Below, one piece after another: positions 43,841 to 52,728 of a DNA stretch of 64,000 nt (position 1 is the stretch's first letter; each line of letters begins with the position of its first letter). The DNA lies in NCBI RefSeq assembly GCF_014195655.1, contig NZ_JACICD010000005.1, forward strand, positions 186,001-250,000, written 5' to 3'. The notes below the pieces were generated by a model. That model saw nothing but the letters and a program-made list of their open reading frames with translations. It did not search any database and was not told the origin of the DNA. The translations under genes and the position numbers were made by a program. This DNA is from Ancylobacter tetraedralis (GTDB taxonomy: Bacteria > Pseudomonadota > Alphaproteobacteria > Rhizobiales > Xanthobacteraceae).

Positions 43841-45499
43841 TCAGTTCTCGTTGGGAACCGGCAATCCCCACGCCATGAAGGCCTGGCGGAAGGCAAGGTC
43901 GCCCGGAGGGCCCTTCTCGAGCACCATGATGGCCCGGCGCCCATTCTCGAAAGCCACCGGCAGATCAAGGAAGTTGCGGGTGATCAGCAGCCCGAGATTG
44001 CGCTGCTTGTCCGCATCGAGCGAAGACAGGCCGATCAGGAAGAAGCCCGGCGCCACACGCACGGCAAGGCCGGTGAGCGGCAGGCCCTGCGCGCTTTCCG
44101 ATGCCTTGGCACGCATGCCCGGCACGCTGGTCGCGTTGCCGAGATCGAAATTCGGCGGCAGATCGAACTGCACCTCGACAATGTGCGAGGCCGGGATGCT
44201 GGGATCCTGATTGCGCCGGATGAGCAGCGTCACCTTGAAGTTGCGGTCGGGAATGGTCGCGACCGCGCGGATACCGATGTCAGGCGCCTGACCGTCGCCG
44301 GGCTGGAAGGTTTCCGCGCTCCAGACGACGCTGCCGACATATTGCTGCAGCCCCTGCTCGCCCCCGCCAGCGCTCTCCTCGAACATCACCGCGCGCTGCG
44401 GCGCATTGATGTTCACCGGATCCGTCCGTGCCGGCGTGGCAGCGGCAGCCGCCGGCGCGGATGGCGCGGGCTGGCCCGACGATGCCGCGGGTGGCGAATC
44501 CGTGGCGGAGGAACCGCCCGGCGCCTGCGCGATCCGGTCGTTCGATTTCGCCGCCGCTTCCGGCTCGGGCTGCGCAGCCGGCGCCTGCGCCACCTGCCGG
44601 GTGGGCCCGGACAGGCTGCGCACCAGCGTGAGGATCGTGTCGCGCTGCAGGAAGCCAACCACGCCGCCACCAACCAACAGCAGCAGGATGATTACGAAGG
44701 CAAGAATGCGGCCGTTACCACGGCGAGGGGAATACTGGCCTTGATCGGCAAATTCGACCGGATCCTCGCCATCGCCCTCGCTGAGCGCCGTCGCGACATC
44801 GGCATCGGGATTTGCCCCGGCGGTGGGCGCGCCCCTGGCGGACCAACCCGGCCCGTCGCGGCGGGAAACGCTCAGCCGGCTGACATAATCATCATCGTCA
44901 TCGCCCCCCGTGGGCGCGGCAACGCCCGGCGGACGGGCCGGGGGAGCGCGTTCCGGCGGCTCGCGCAGCAGCGGACGGCCGGGCGGGGCGAGAGGAGCGG
45001 AAGGCGCCGCAGGCGTCGGGGCGGAAGGCGCCGCGTTCGCGGAAGGATCGCTCGCTCCTTGCGAAACCGGGCGGCCCATATCCCGCCCGAGCGGCGCGGC
45101 GGGCCGCGCGGGAGGCGGCGCGACGGGGCGTGAACCGCCCGTCGGAGCGCTCGCCGGAGCAGGCGAAGGTACGCCACGCCCGGCAGCGGGCGGCAGCGGG
45201 TTGGCAGGTGCAGGCGGCGCGCCCGGCGCGGGCTTGTCGCTCATCGCATTTGCCAGATTGGCACCGAGATTGCGGAAAGTGTCCGGCGTCCGGGCAAAAT
45301 CCCGCTCAAGCCGGGCGATCGCCGCGTCGAGCGCCTGCTGCTCGCGCGTGACATCTCCTTCCCGCAGAGTCGGTTCGGCGGCGCGCAGCTGGTTCAGCAG
45401 CGCTCGCCGCGCACGATCGTACACGACTTTGCGGCCGGCCTCGGACTTGTCGGGGAGGCCTTCAATGGCACGCGCGAGAAGCGGATAGTAATCGGCCAT
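43841..45499 (-). CDS. Uncharacterised Pro/Ala-rich single-pass membrane protein
   Basis: A 552-residue protein I cannot assign to a known function. Residues 1-90 are a helical domain (YYPLLARAIEGLPDKSEAGR, RARRALLNQLRAAEP). Residues 90-200 are Pro/Ala-rich and disordered, followed by an acidic patch DDDDDY. One membrane helix lies at about 265-283 (ILAFVIILLLLVGGGVVGF), then a second low-complexity linker and a folded periplasmic domain (about 355-552) with PASHIVEVQFDLPPNFDLG, RVAPGFFLIGLSS and AFENGRRAIMVLEKGPPGD. Similar proteins lie next to purA in other Hyphomicrobiales, by recollection. It starts 22 bases after the purA stop. Confidence 0.75.
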   Translation of the reverse strand: MADYYPLLARAIEGLPDKSEAGRKVVYDRARRALLNQLRAAEPTLREGDVTREQQALDAAIARLERDFARTPDTFRNLGANLANAMSDKPAPGAPPAPANPLPPAAGRGVPSPAPASAPTGGSRPVAPPPARPAAPLGRDMGRPVSQGASDPSANAAPSAPTPAAPSAPLAPPGRPLLREPPERAPPARPPGVAAPTGGDDDDDYVSRLSVSRRDGPGWSARGAPTAGANPDADVATALSEGDGEDPVEFADQGQYSPRRGNGRILAFVIILLLLVGGGVVGFLQRDTILTLVRSLSGPTRQVAQAPAAQPEPEAAAKSNDRIAQAPGGSSATDSPPAASSGQPAPSAPAAAAATPARTDPVNINAPQRAVMFEESAGGGEQGLQQYVGSVVWSAETFQPGDGQAPDIGIRAVATIPDRNFKVTLLIRRNQDPSIPASHIVEVQFDLPPNFDLGNATSVPGMRAKASESAQGLPLTGLAVRVAPGFFLIGLSSLDADKQRNLGLLITRNFLDLPVAFENGRRAIMVLEKGPPGDLAFRQAFMAWGLPVPNEN

Positions 45500-45520
45500 G
45501 CGCTAGAGGTTCTTCACCGT

Positions 45521-46816
45521 TCAGGATTCGAAGGGATTCTGCACGAGAATGGTATCATCCCGCTCCGGGCTGGTGGAAAGCAAGGCCACGGGGCAACCGA
45601 TCAGTTCTTCGATGCGACGCACATATTTCACCGCCTCGGCCGGCAGGTCGGCCCAGGAACGGGCTCCGGCGGTGGACTGGCTCCAGCCCGCAATGGTCTC
45701 GTAGATCGGCTCCACCGAGGCCTGCGCGTCCTGGCCAGCGGGAAGATAATCGATCTCCTTGTCGCCGAGCCGGTAGCGCGTACACACTTTCAGTTCATCG
45801 AAGCCGTCGAGCACATCGAGCTTGGTGAGCGCGATGCCGTTAATGCCGGAGGTACGCACGGTCTGGCGCACGATCGTGGCATCGAACCAGCCACAGCGCC
45901 GCGGCCGGCCGGTGACGGTGCCGAACTCGCGCCCGCGCTCGCCGATCTTGCGGCCGATCTCGTCATGCAGCTCGCTCGGGAACGGGCCCTCGCCGACGCG
46001 GGTCGTATAGGCCTTGGTGATGCCGAGCACATAGCCGATCGCGCCCGGGCCGAGGCCGGAGCCCGTCGCCGCCTGCGCCGCCACCGTGTTGGAGGAGGTG
46101 ACGAAGGGGTAGGTGCCGTGGTCGACATCGAGCAGCGCGCCCTGCGCGCCCTCGAACAGGATCTTGGAGCCGTGCCGGCGCTCGTCGTCGAGCAGCGACC
46201 ATACGCGGTCCATATAGGGCAGCACCTTGGGAGCCACCTCAAGCAGTTCGGCGCGCAGCCGGGCCGCATCGACTTCCTCGATGCCAAGGCCCCGCCGCAG
46301 CGGGTTGTGATGGGCCAGCAGCCGCTCGATCTTGGCATCGAGCGTCGCGGGATAGGCAAGGTCCATCAGCCGCACCGAACGGCGACCGACCTTGTCCTCA
46401 TAGGCGGGGCCGATGCCGCGCTTGGTGGTGCCGATCTTGGTACCCGAGGCCGCCGCATTCTCGCGAATGGCGTCCAGTTCGCGATGCAGCGGCAGAATCA
46501 GCGCGACATTCTCGGCTATGCGCAGCCGCTCCGGCGTGACCGCGATGCCCTGCGCGCTGATGCGGCCGATTTCGTCGACCAGCGCCCACGGGTCCAGCAC
46601 CACGCCGTTGCCGATAACCGAAAGGCGCGCGCCACGCACCAGGCCGGACGGCAGCAGCGACAGCTTGTAGGTGGTGTTGCCAACCACCAGCGTATGGCCG
46701 GCATTGTGACCGCCCTGGAAGCGAACGACGACATCCGCCTGCTCGCTGAGCCAGTCGACAATCTTGCCCTTACCCTCGTCGCCCCATTGAGAACCGACGA
46801 CGACTACATTCGCCAC
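45521..46816 (-). CDS. purA: Adenylosuccinate synthase
   Basis: A 431-residue GTP-dependent ligase of purine synthesis (IMP + Asp to adenylosuccinate). The N-terminal [18 protein letters not shown] holds the catalytic Asp and P-loop-like [20 protein letters not shown] holds the catalytic His. [34 protein letters not shown] and [14 protein letters not shown] are signatures. The start is the GTG at 46816, with AGGAG eight bases upstream, placing the motif at the usual position (E. coli 432 residues). A terminator-like hairpin lies in the leader. Confidence 0.97.
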   Translation of the reverse strand: MANVVVVGSQWGDEGKGKIVDWLSEQADVVVRFQGGHNAGHTLVVGNTTYKLSLLPSGLVRGARLSVIGNGVVLDPWALVDEIGRISAQGIAVTPERLRIAENVALILPLHRELDAIRENAAASGTKIGTTKRGIGPAYEDKVGRRSVRLMDLAYPATLDAKIERLLAHHNPLRRGLGIEEVDAARLRAELLEVAPKVLPYMDRVWSLLDDERRHGSKILFEGAQGALLDVDHGTYPFVTSSNTVAAQAATGSGLGPGAIGYVLGITKAYTTRVGEGPFPSELHDEIGRKIGERGREFGTVTGRPRRCGWFDATIVRQTVRTSGINGIALTKLDVLDGFDELKVCTRYRLGDKEIDYLPAGQDAQASVEPIYETIAGWSQSTAGARSWADLPAEAVKYVRRIEELIGCPVALLSTSPERDDTILVQNPFES

Positions 46817-47117
46817 GAGCCAAGCTCCTGATTGCGAGGTGCGGACGGACGAGAAGGCCACGCCCACACAGACAAAACCCCGGCGAAGCTGTCCGACCGG
46901 GGCTGAAACGTCTTAAGGGATCGCTCGGGGCGAGGCAAGGAATTGTCCGCCCGGCGCGCGCGCCGCACCCGTGCATTCGCGAGAACCGCGCGGGGCCTGC
47001 GCGCGCGGCAATGGGTGCCAAGTCAACCTTGCACCGCTGCAATGCGGCGTGCCTTGCCTTTGTACCCCGCGCGCAAGACCTATGGGTAATGGCGGGTTGC
47101 CGCCGGGGAGAGCGCCC
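46817..47117. other. Divergent region between purA and the VOC gene
   Basis: 301 bases: the purA leader with the hairpin at 46874-46902, then about 200 bases carrying the two promoters. TTGCACCGCTGCAATGCGG near 47,030 contains a short inverted repeat. No gene is supported here. Confidence 0.5.
46874..46902 (-). promoter_or_regulatory. Terminator-like hairpin in the purA leader
   Basis: Read leftward, CCCCGG and CCGGGG pair around a 13-base loop and are followed by TTTTG, about 58 bases before the purA start. Either an attenuator for purA or the terminator of an unseen short transcript. Confidence 0.4.
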
Positions 47118-48014
47118 ATGACCGTCGCCGCATCGACTGATTCCGCCCCGATTTCGACCGCCGCCGGCCTGCCGGCCGGGCTCGCCTTGGGCGCGGTGCG
47201 CCTGCGCGTGCGTGACGCAGCCCGCGCGATCGCTTTCTATACCGGCACACTCGGCCTCAATCTCCTGGCGGAAGAATCGGACGGCATCGTGCGCCTCGGC
47301 GCGGGCGGGCATGTGCTGGTCGAGCTGGAAGAGCGGCGCGATGCGCGCCCGCGCCCGCGTGGCACCACCGGCCTGTTCCACGTCGCCATCCTGGTGCCGG
47401 ACCGGCCCGCGCTCGCGGTGGTGTTGCGCCGCCTGGTGGCCCAGCGCGTGGCGATCGGCGCCTCCGACCACATCGTCAGCGAGGCGCTCTATCTCGACGA
47501 CCCGGACGGCAACGGCATCGAGATCTACCGCGACCGTCCGGCGAGCGAGTGGCGCTGGGAGAACGGCACGGTGGCGATGGCGACCGATCAACTCGACGGG
47601 CGCGGCCTGCTGAATGAGGCGCCGGCGGCGACCCCGCTCGACGAGCCGCTGCCGGCCGGCACGCGGGTGGGCCATGTGCATCTGCAGGTCGGCGACCTCG
47701 CGGGCGCGCGGCGTTTCTATGTGGATCACCTCGGCTTCGACGTGACGACCGACCGCTATCCCGGCGCGCTGTTCGTCAGCGCCGGCGGCTATCACCATCA
47801 TCTCGGCCTCAATGTCTGGCAGAGCCGTGGCGGCGGACCGGCCCCGCAGGACAGTGTCGGCCTTGTCCATTACGCCATCAAGCTGCCGGATGCGGCGGCG
47901 GTCGAGGCACTGCGCATCCGCCTCGAAGTGGCGGGGGAGAGCACCGCGCCGATCCCCGGTGGCTTTTCCGCCGCGGACCCCTGGGGAACGCGGGTGCGGG
48001 TGAGCGCGGCCTGA
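47118..48014 (+). CDS. VOC-family protein, catechol-2,3-dioxygenase-like (CatE type)
   Basis: A 298-residue vicinal-oxygen-chelate protein with two modules. Module 1 begins VRLRVRDAARAIAFYTGTLGL and ends DPDGNGIEIYRDRP. Module 2 begins VGHVHLQVGDLAGARRFYVD, with YHHHLGLNVWQSRGG, the metal-site pattern of bacterial CatE-like dioxygenases. GGGGAGA precedes the ATG at 47118. The metal ligands (His in module 2 start, His in YHHHLG, Glu near the end region) look plausible. It may cleave catechols or act as a glyoxalase-type enzyme; no aromatic pathway is adjacent. Confidence 0.82.
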   Translation: MTVAASTDSAPISTAAGLPAGLALGAVRLRVRDAARAIAFYTGTLGLNLLAEESDGIVRLGAGGHVLVELEERRDARPRPRGTTGLFHVAILVPDRPALAVVLRRLVAQRVAIGASDHIVSEALYLDDPDGNGIEIYRDRPASEWRWENGTVAMATDQLDGRGLLNEAPAATPLDEPLPAGTRVGHVHLQVGDLAGARRFYVDHLGFDVTTDRYPGALFVSAGGYHHHLGLNVWQSRGGGPAPQDSVGLVHYAIKLPDAAAVEALRIRLEVAGESTAPIPGGFSAADPWGTRVRVSAA

Positions 48015-48060
48015 GACGGACGCCTGAGACGGACGCCTGCGACGGACGCCTGCGACGACC
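48009..48060 (+). repeat. 13-bp tandem repeat, four copies, across the VOC stop codon
   Basis: GCCTGAGACGGAC twice, then GCCTGCGACGGAC and GCCTGCGACGACC. The stop codon lies in the first copy. Unit length is not a multiple of three. Confidence 0.88.
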
Positions 48061-48204
48061 AGGCCCGCGGCGGGTGTCGCATCGGCGACAAGCGGTCAGC
48101 CATCAGATTATTTCATTCCCGGCCCCGCTTCGCGGAGGGCAAAAATGCTCTAGAGCAGGAGGCGACCAAGGCTCCGCCTGAAGGGCCACCCCCGGGAATA
48201 CGCC

Positions 48205-49125
48205 ATGTTCCGCCGCCTGCTCGATGCCCCCTATCTCATGCTGACCCTGGCTCCGCTCTTTTGGTCGGGCAACATCGTGCTGGGCCGCTATGTGGCGGGA
48301 CAGGTGCCGCCAATGGCGTTGGCCTGGGTGCGGTGGGTGCTTGCCTTTCTCATCCTGCTGCCCTTCACCTGGCGCCATCTGCGCGCGGACTGGCCGGTCA
48401 TCCGCACCCATATGGGCGTGCTGACCCTGCTCTCGCTTTCCGGCATCACGCTCTACAACACCCTCTATTACTGGGCGTTGCAGTACAGCCCGGCGCTGAA
48501 CGGATTGCTGATGACCTCCACGGCACCGCTGCTGATTGCCGGCTGGGCCTTCCTGCTGCTGGGCGAGCGGCTGTCGCTCGGCCAGGCGGGCGGCATCGGC
48601 CTGTCGCTCGCCGGCGTTCTGGTCATCCTGTGCCGTGGCGATCTCGGCGTGCTGGCGAATATCGACTTCAACATCGGCGACGTGCTGTTCCTCACGGCGG
48701 TACTGCTCTACGCCCTGTATTCGGCACTGCTGGCCCGACGACCGACGATGAGCCGCTACGGGTTTCTCGCCTTCTCGCTCGGCTGGGGCGGGGCGATGCT
48801 CACGCCGGCCTTCATCTGGGAGCGCATCAGCGGCCCGCCACTGCATTTCGACCTGCTGACGCTCGCCTCCTTCGCCTATGTCGCGGTGTTCGCCTCGGTG
48901 CTGGCCTATCTGTTCTTCAATCGCGGCGTCGAGCTGGTAGGGCCGAACCGGGCCGCGCCGTTCTTCCACCTCATGCCGGTATTCGGCTCGGCGCTGGCGA
49001 TCCTGTTCCTGGGCGAGACGCCCCATCTCTACCACGCGGTCGGCTATGCTCTGGTGCTTGGCGGCGTCGTCACCGCCACGCTGTTCGGCCGCCGCGCCGC
49101 GCTCAGCCGAGCTCGAAGCTCGTGA
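48205..49125 (+). CDS. EamA/DMT-family transporter
   Basis: A 306-residue ten-helix inner-membrane transporter of the EamA family: FWSGNIVLGRYVAG in helix 1-2, ALQYSPALNGLLMTSTAPLL and FNRGVELVGPNRAAPFFHLM-type repeat ends, then ILFLGETPHLYHAVGYALVLGG. It is a different subgroup from the one at 10717. The last 23 bases overlap, tail to tail, the GNAT gene on the other strand. Substrate unknown. Confidence 0.87.
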   Translation: MFRRLLDAPYLMLTLAPLFWSGNIVLGRYVAGQVPPMALAWVRWVLAFLILLPFTWRHLRADWPVIRTHMGVLTLLSLSGITLYNTLYYWALQYSPALNGLLMTSTAPLLIAGWAFLLLGERLSLGQAGGIGLSLAGVLVILCRGDLGVLANIDFNIGDVLFLTAVLLYALYSALLARRPTMSRYGFLAFSLGWGGAMLTPAFIWERISGPPLHFDLLTLASFAYVAVFASVLAYLFFNRGVELVGPNRAAPFFHLMPVFGSALAILFLGETPHLYHAVGYALVLGGVVTATLFGRRAALSRARSS

Positions 49126-49945
49126 CGCCATAGAGCCGGTCGAGCGCGACGGGGCGGATCGGCCCGGTATACATGCGCGCCGTCTCGAACACCGGGGCCA
49201 GCCCGTGCCGGCGGGCCAGCGCCAGCGCCGCCCCATTGGGCTCGGGCACATCGAAAATGATGTCGTCCGCGCCGATCTGCGCCATCAGTGCCGCGAACAG
49301 CGCCTCGGCCGCCGCCTCGTCCTGTGCCACCAGCGGGGCGATCTTCCAGCCCTGCCGCGCCGGCCGCGCGACGCCCCAGCCCGCCAGTCGGCCCCCGCGC
49401 AGCACCGCGCGGCCGATATGGCCCGGAGCGGTGAGCCATGCCCTCAGGAAAGCGGCGCGCGGGGCGGGAAACACCTGGGCATCGCTCGCCTCCACCTGCG
49501 CGAAGGGCACGCGCGCCAGATCCACCGCCTCCCCGCTCGTATCCCCGCCGTCCACCCGGCCGGCGAAGCGGATGTTGCGATAGGCAAGGTGAAATCCCTG
49601 GGACGCATAGTTCGCCTGCTGGGCGGGCACGCCGTCGAGCCCGATCGTGCGCGCGCCGGCATGGGCGATCCCGGCCTGCCAGAGCCGCCAGCCGATGCCG
49701 CGACCGCGCAGGTCCGGGCGGACGATGTAGAAGCCGAGAAACGCGAAATGCGCGTCGTAATTCACCACCGAGAGCGTCGCCGCCGGCCGCCCGTCCACCT
49801 CGGCGACGAGAAATCCGCCCGGGTCGACGCGGGCAAAGGCGCCGGCATCGACAAGGCCCGGATTCCAGCCTTCCGTGGCCGCCCAGTCGACCGCCAGCTG
49901 AATTTCGTCCCGATCGAGTGGGCGTATATGCACGGGGTCGCTCAT
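49103..49945 (-). CDS. GNAT acetyltransferase with C-terminal Acetyltransf_18-type domain
   Basis: A 280-residue two-domain protein resembling the YitH group. The N-terminal GNAT (about 1-140) has VSVVNYDAHFAFLGFYIVRP and DLRGRGIGWRLWQAGI, the acetyl-CoA loop. The C-terminal part (about 150-280) has a second acyltransferase-like fold with GGRLAGWGVARPARQGWKIAPL and HGLAPVFETARMYTG, as in Acetyltransf_18. The ATG at 49945 was chosen since earlier residues are His/Gln-rich and not family-like. It is divergent from the ion-channel-like gene with a 33-bp gap. Confidence 0.83.
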   Translation of the reverse strand: MSDPVHIRPLDRDEIQLAVDWAATEGWNPGLVDAGAFARVDPGGFLVAEVDGRPAATLSVVNYDAHFAFLGFYIVRPDLRGRGIGWRLWQAGIAHAGARTIGLDGVPAQQANYASQGFHLAYRNIRFAGRVDGGDTSGEAVDLARVPFAQVEASDAQVFPAPRAAFLRAWLTAPGHIGRAVLRGGRLAGWGVARPARQGWKIAPLVAQDEAAAEALFAALMAQIGADDIIFDVPEPNGAALALARRHGLAPVFETARMYTGPIRPVALDRLYGVTSFELG

Positions 49946-49978
49946 GGCTCGACCTGCTGATTCGAAGACCTGGGGGGC

Positions 49979-50437
49979 ATGATGGTCGAAGAGCTGATCG
50001 TCGGCATAGTGATGAACATCCTGGCGATGCTCGTGCATCTGGGAGCGAGCTTCGTGCTGGTCGCGCTGGTCATGCCGTTCGAGAAATGGCTGTGGAAACA
50101 GCCGCATCTCCGGCTGATGCTGGCCCTGCTCACCGCCAACACCATCCTGCTATGCGCCCACCTCATCGAGGTCGGCCTGTGGTCGTTCATCTATGCCTAT
50201 CGCGAGCTCGTCGAGTTCCCGACCGATGCCTATTACTCGGCCTTCGTGAACTACACGACGCTCGGCTATGGCGACGCGCTGCAGAACACCCGCACGCGGC
50301 TGCTCGGGCCGCTCACCGCCGCCAGCGGCATCCTGATGTTCGGCTGGTCGACCGCGCTGCTGATTTATGTGCTGCAGAGCCACCTGCCGCACCTCGTGGT
50401 CCACCGGTCCGCCAAGAAGCCGCCGCCGGAGCATTAG
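49979..50437 (+). CDS. Small potassium-channel-like membrane protein
   Basis: A 152-residue protein with about four hydrophobic segments (MNILAMLVHLGASFVLVALV, LMLALLTANTILLCAHLI, then a re-entrant pore region, then PLTAASGILMFGWSTALLIYVL). Between the last two is NYTTLGYGD, which matches the K+-channel selectivity-filter pattern TxGYGD. The segment before it (EFPTDAYYSAFV) resembles a pore helix. No RCK/TrkA regulatory domain is attached. The protein could form a tetrameric cation channel; conductance is not proven. GGGGGG precedes the start at 49979; 49982 is an alternative. Confidence 0.75.
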   Translation: MMVEELIVGIVMNILAMLVHLGASFVLVALVMPFEKWLWKQPHLRLMLALLTANTILLCAHLIEVGLWSFIYAYRELVEFPTDAYYSAFVNYTTLGYGDALQNTRTRLLGPLTAASGILMFGWSTALLIYVLQSHLPHLVVHRSAKKPPPEH

Positions 50438-50473
50438 CCCTTCCAGTACGCGCCGGGGAACGGCCGAGCGCCG

Positions 50474-50902
50474 CTAATCCTGCGTGCAGGTGGCGATGGG
50501 CGGAGCGTTCTCGCCCTTGGTGAGGTCGTAGAGGCTGGCGCTGTTGCCCTTGGTCCACCAGACGAAGCGGTCGCCGGCATATTTGGCGCCGGAGCCGGCC
50601 AGCACATTGGCCATCACCACGAACTCGTGGTCGAAGGCGATGGTCGCCAGCGCGGTCGGCGGGGCGTTGATATAGGTCGCCGCGACGTTTTTCACCTTGT
50701 CGCAGGTGTAGCCGACCTTGGTGGTGACGACCGAGGAGCCCTTCGGCAGCGCAATGACGATGCGATCCGCCGCCCGCGCCGCGCCCGCGCCGGCCAGCAG
50801 CGCGACGAGGACGGGCATGGCGACCCGCACCGCCGCGCGAAGGGAAAAACGCAAAGGCACCGCCGACGGAGTGGCGGAGCCGGAAGCGGCGAAGGCGATC
50901 AT
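50474..50902 (-). CDS. MliC-family lysozyme-inhibitor-like protein
   Basis: A 142-residue exported protein. After a signal region (VALLAGAGAARAAD) the mature part matches the MliC/PliC fold: VGYTCDKVKNVAATYINAPP, then ASGAKY-type GSGAKYAGDRFVWWTKGNS with the inhibitory loop, and a C-terminal cysteine (ATCTQD) able to pair with the first. An ATG at 50818 gives a shorter, signal-only N-terminus and may be the true start. No lipobox is present, so it is a soluble periplasmic form. It would protect against c-type lysozyme. Confidence 0.78.
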   Translation of the reverse strand: MIAFAASGSATPSAVPLRFSLRAAVRVAMPVLVALLAGAGAARAADRIVIALPKGSSVVTTKVGYTCDKVKNVAATYINAPPTALATIAFDHEFVVMANVLAGSGAKYAGDRFVWWTKGNSASLYDLTKGENAPPIATCTQD

Positions 50903-50906
50903 CGGT

Positions 50907-51824
50907 TCACTCCGGCTTGTGATGTTCGTGCCAGTGCCGGGCGATGTCGATGCGGCGCGTCACCCACACCCGGTCGTGCCGGGCGATGTGGTCGAGGAAA
51001 CGCTCCAGCCCGACGATGCGGCCCGGCCGGCCCACGAGCCGGCAATGCAGCCCGATATTGAGCATCTTGGGCGCTTCCGCGCCCTCTGCATAGAGCGCAT
51101 CGAAGCTGTCGCGCAGATAGGTGAAGAAGGGCTCGCCATTGCTGAAACCGGCCGGAATCGCAAAGCGCATGTCGTTGGTGTCGAGCGTGTAGGGAATGGA
51201 CAGATGCGGCCCGCGCGGCCCCTCGACCCAGAACGGCAGGTCGTCGGAATAGATGTCGGAATCATAGAGGAAGCCGCCCTCCTCCATCACGATGGGGCGC
51301 GAGTTCACCGAGGTGCGCCCCGTGTACCAGCCGAGCGGGCGCTCACCGACGACGCGGGTGTGCAAGGCGATCGCCGCGTCGAAATCGGCCTTCTCCGCTT
51401 CATAGGAATGATCGCGATAGTCGATCCATTTGAGGCCGTGGCTGGCGATTTCCCAGTCCGCTTCCCGCATCGCCGCCACCGCCTCCGGGTTGCGCGCCAG
51501 CGCGGTGGCGACGCCATAGACCGTGACGGGAAGGTTGCGGCGGGTGAACAGGCGCCACAGCCGCCAGAACCCGGCCCGCGACCCATATTCGTAGATCGAT
51601 TCCATGTTCATGTGCCGCTGCCCCGGCCAGGGCTGGGCGCCGACGATCTCGGACAGGAAGGCCTCGGACGCCTTGTCGCCGTGCAGGATCGAGTTCTCCC
51701 CGCCCTCCTCGTAATTGATCACGAACTGCACCGCGATGCGCGCCCCGCCCGGCCATTTCGGGTCGGGCGGATTGCGGCCATAGCCGATGAGGTCGCGGGG
51801 ATAGGCGGAATCCAGCTTGAACAT
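50907..51824 (-). CDS. puuE: Polysaccharide-deacetylase-type allantoinase
   Basis: A 305-residue protein of the PuuE group, which hydrolyses allantoin although it has the carbohydrate-deacetylase fold. Typical segments are YGRNPPDPKWPGGARIAVQF, INYEEGGENSILHGDKASE, YEYGSRAGFWRLWRLF, EIASHGLKWIDY and GRTSVNSRP. Length matches PuuE (about 300). The product allantoate would enter ureide breakdown to glyoxylate, which would meet the gcl pathway, but other purine-catabolic genes are not nearby. It is divergent from eda. Confidence 0.88.
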   Translation of the reverse strand: MFKLDSAYPRDLIGYGRNPPDPKWPGGARIAVQFVINYEEGGENSILHGDKASEAFLSEIVGAQPWPGQRHMNMESIYEYGSRAGFWRLWRLFTRRNLPVTVYGVATALARNPEAVAAMREADWEIASHGLKWIDYRDHSYEAEKADFDAAIALHTRVVGERPLGWYTGRTSVNSRPIVMEEGGFLYDSDIYSDDLPFWVEGPRGPHLSIPYTLDTNDMRFAIPAGFSNGEPFFTYLRDSFDALYAEGAEAPKMLNIGLHCRLVGRPGRIVGLERFLDHIARHDRVWVTRRIDIARHWHEHHKPE

Positions 51825-51983
51825 GTGATCTACTCGGCAGGCGCGGAATTGATTTTCCCAAGCTAATGCGGGATGGCGCGCTGCGGAACATTATCTCGCG
51901 ACCGCCGCATAATTCTCCCCCTGCCCTCTCGACAAGGCCCGGCGGGCCGGTCTTGATGGGCGCAAACAGCCTGAAGGTGTCCG

Positions 51984-52631
<648 letters not shown>

Positions 52632-52677
52632 ACGCGGAGGCGACGCGCGCCCGCGTCCTCTCGACGCCTGAATGACG

Positions 52678-52710
52678 AAAACCCGGCGACGCGCAGGCAT
52701 CTCCGGGTTT
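52678..52710. terminator. Bidirectional terminator between eda and serA
   Basis: AAACCCGG and CCGGGTTT pair around a 16-base loop. T-rich sequence follows rightward (TTTCG...ATTTT) and A-rich sequence precedes it, so it can end both the eda and serA transcripts. Confidence 0.8.
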
Positions 52711-52728
52711 CGTCCATTTTCGCTCGCC

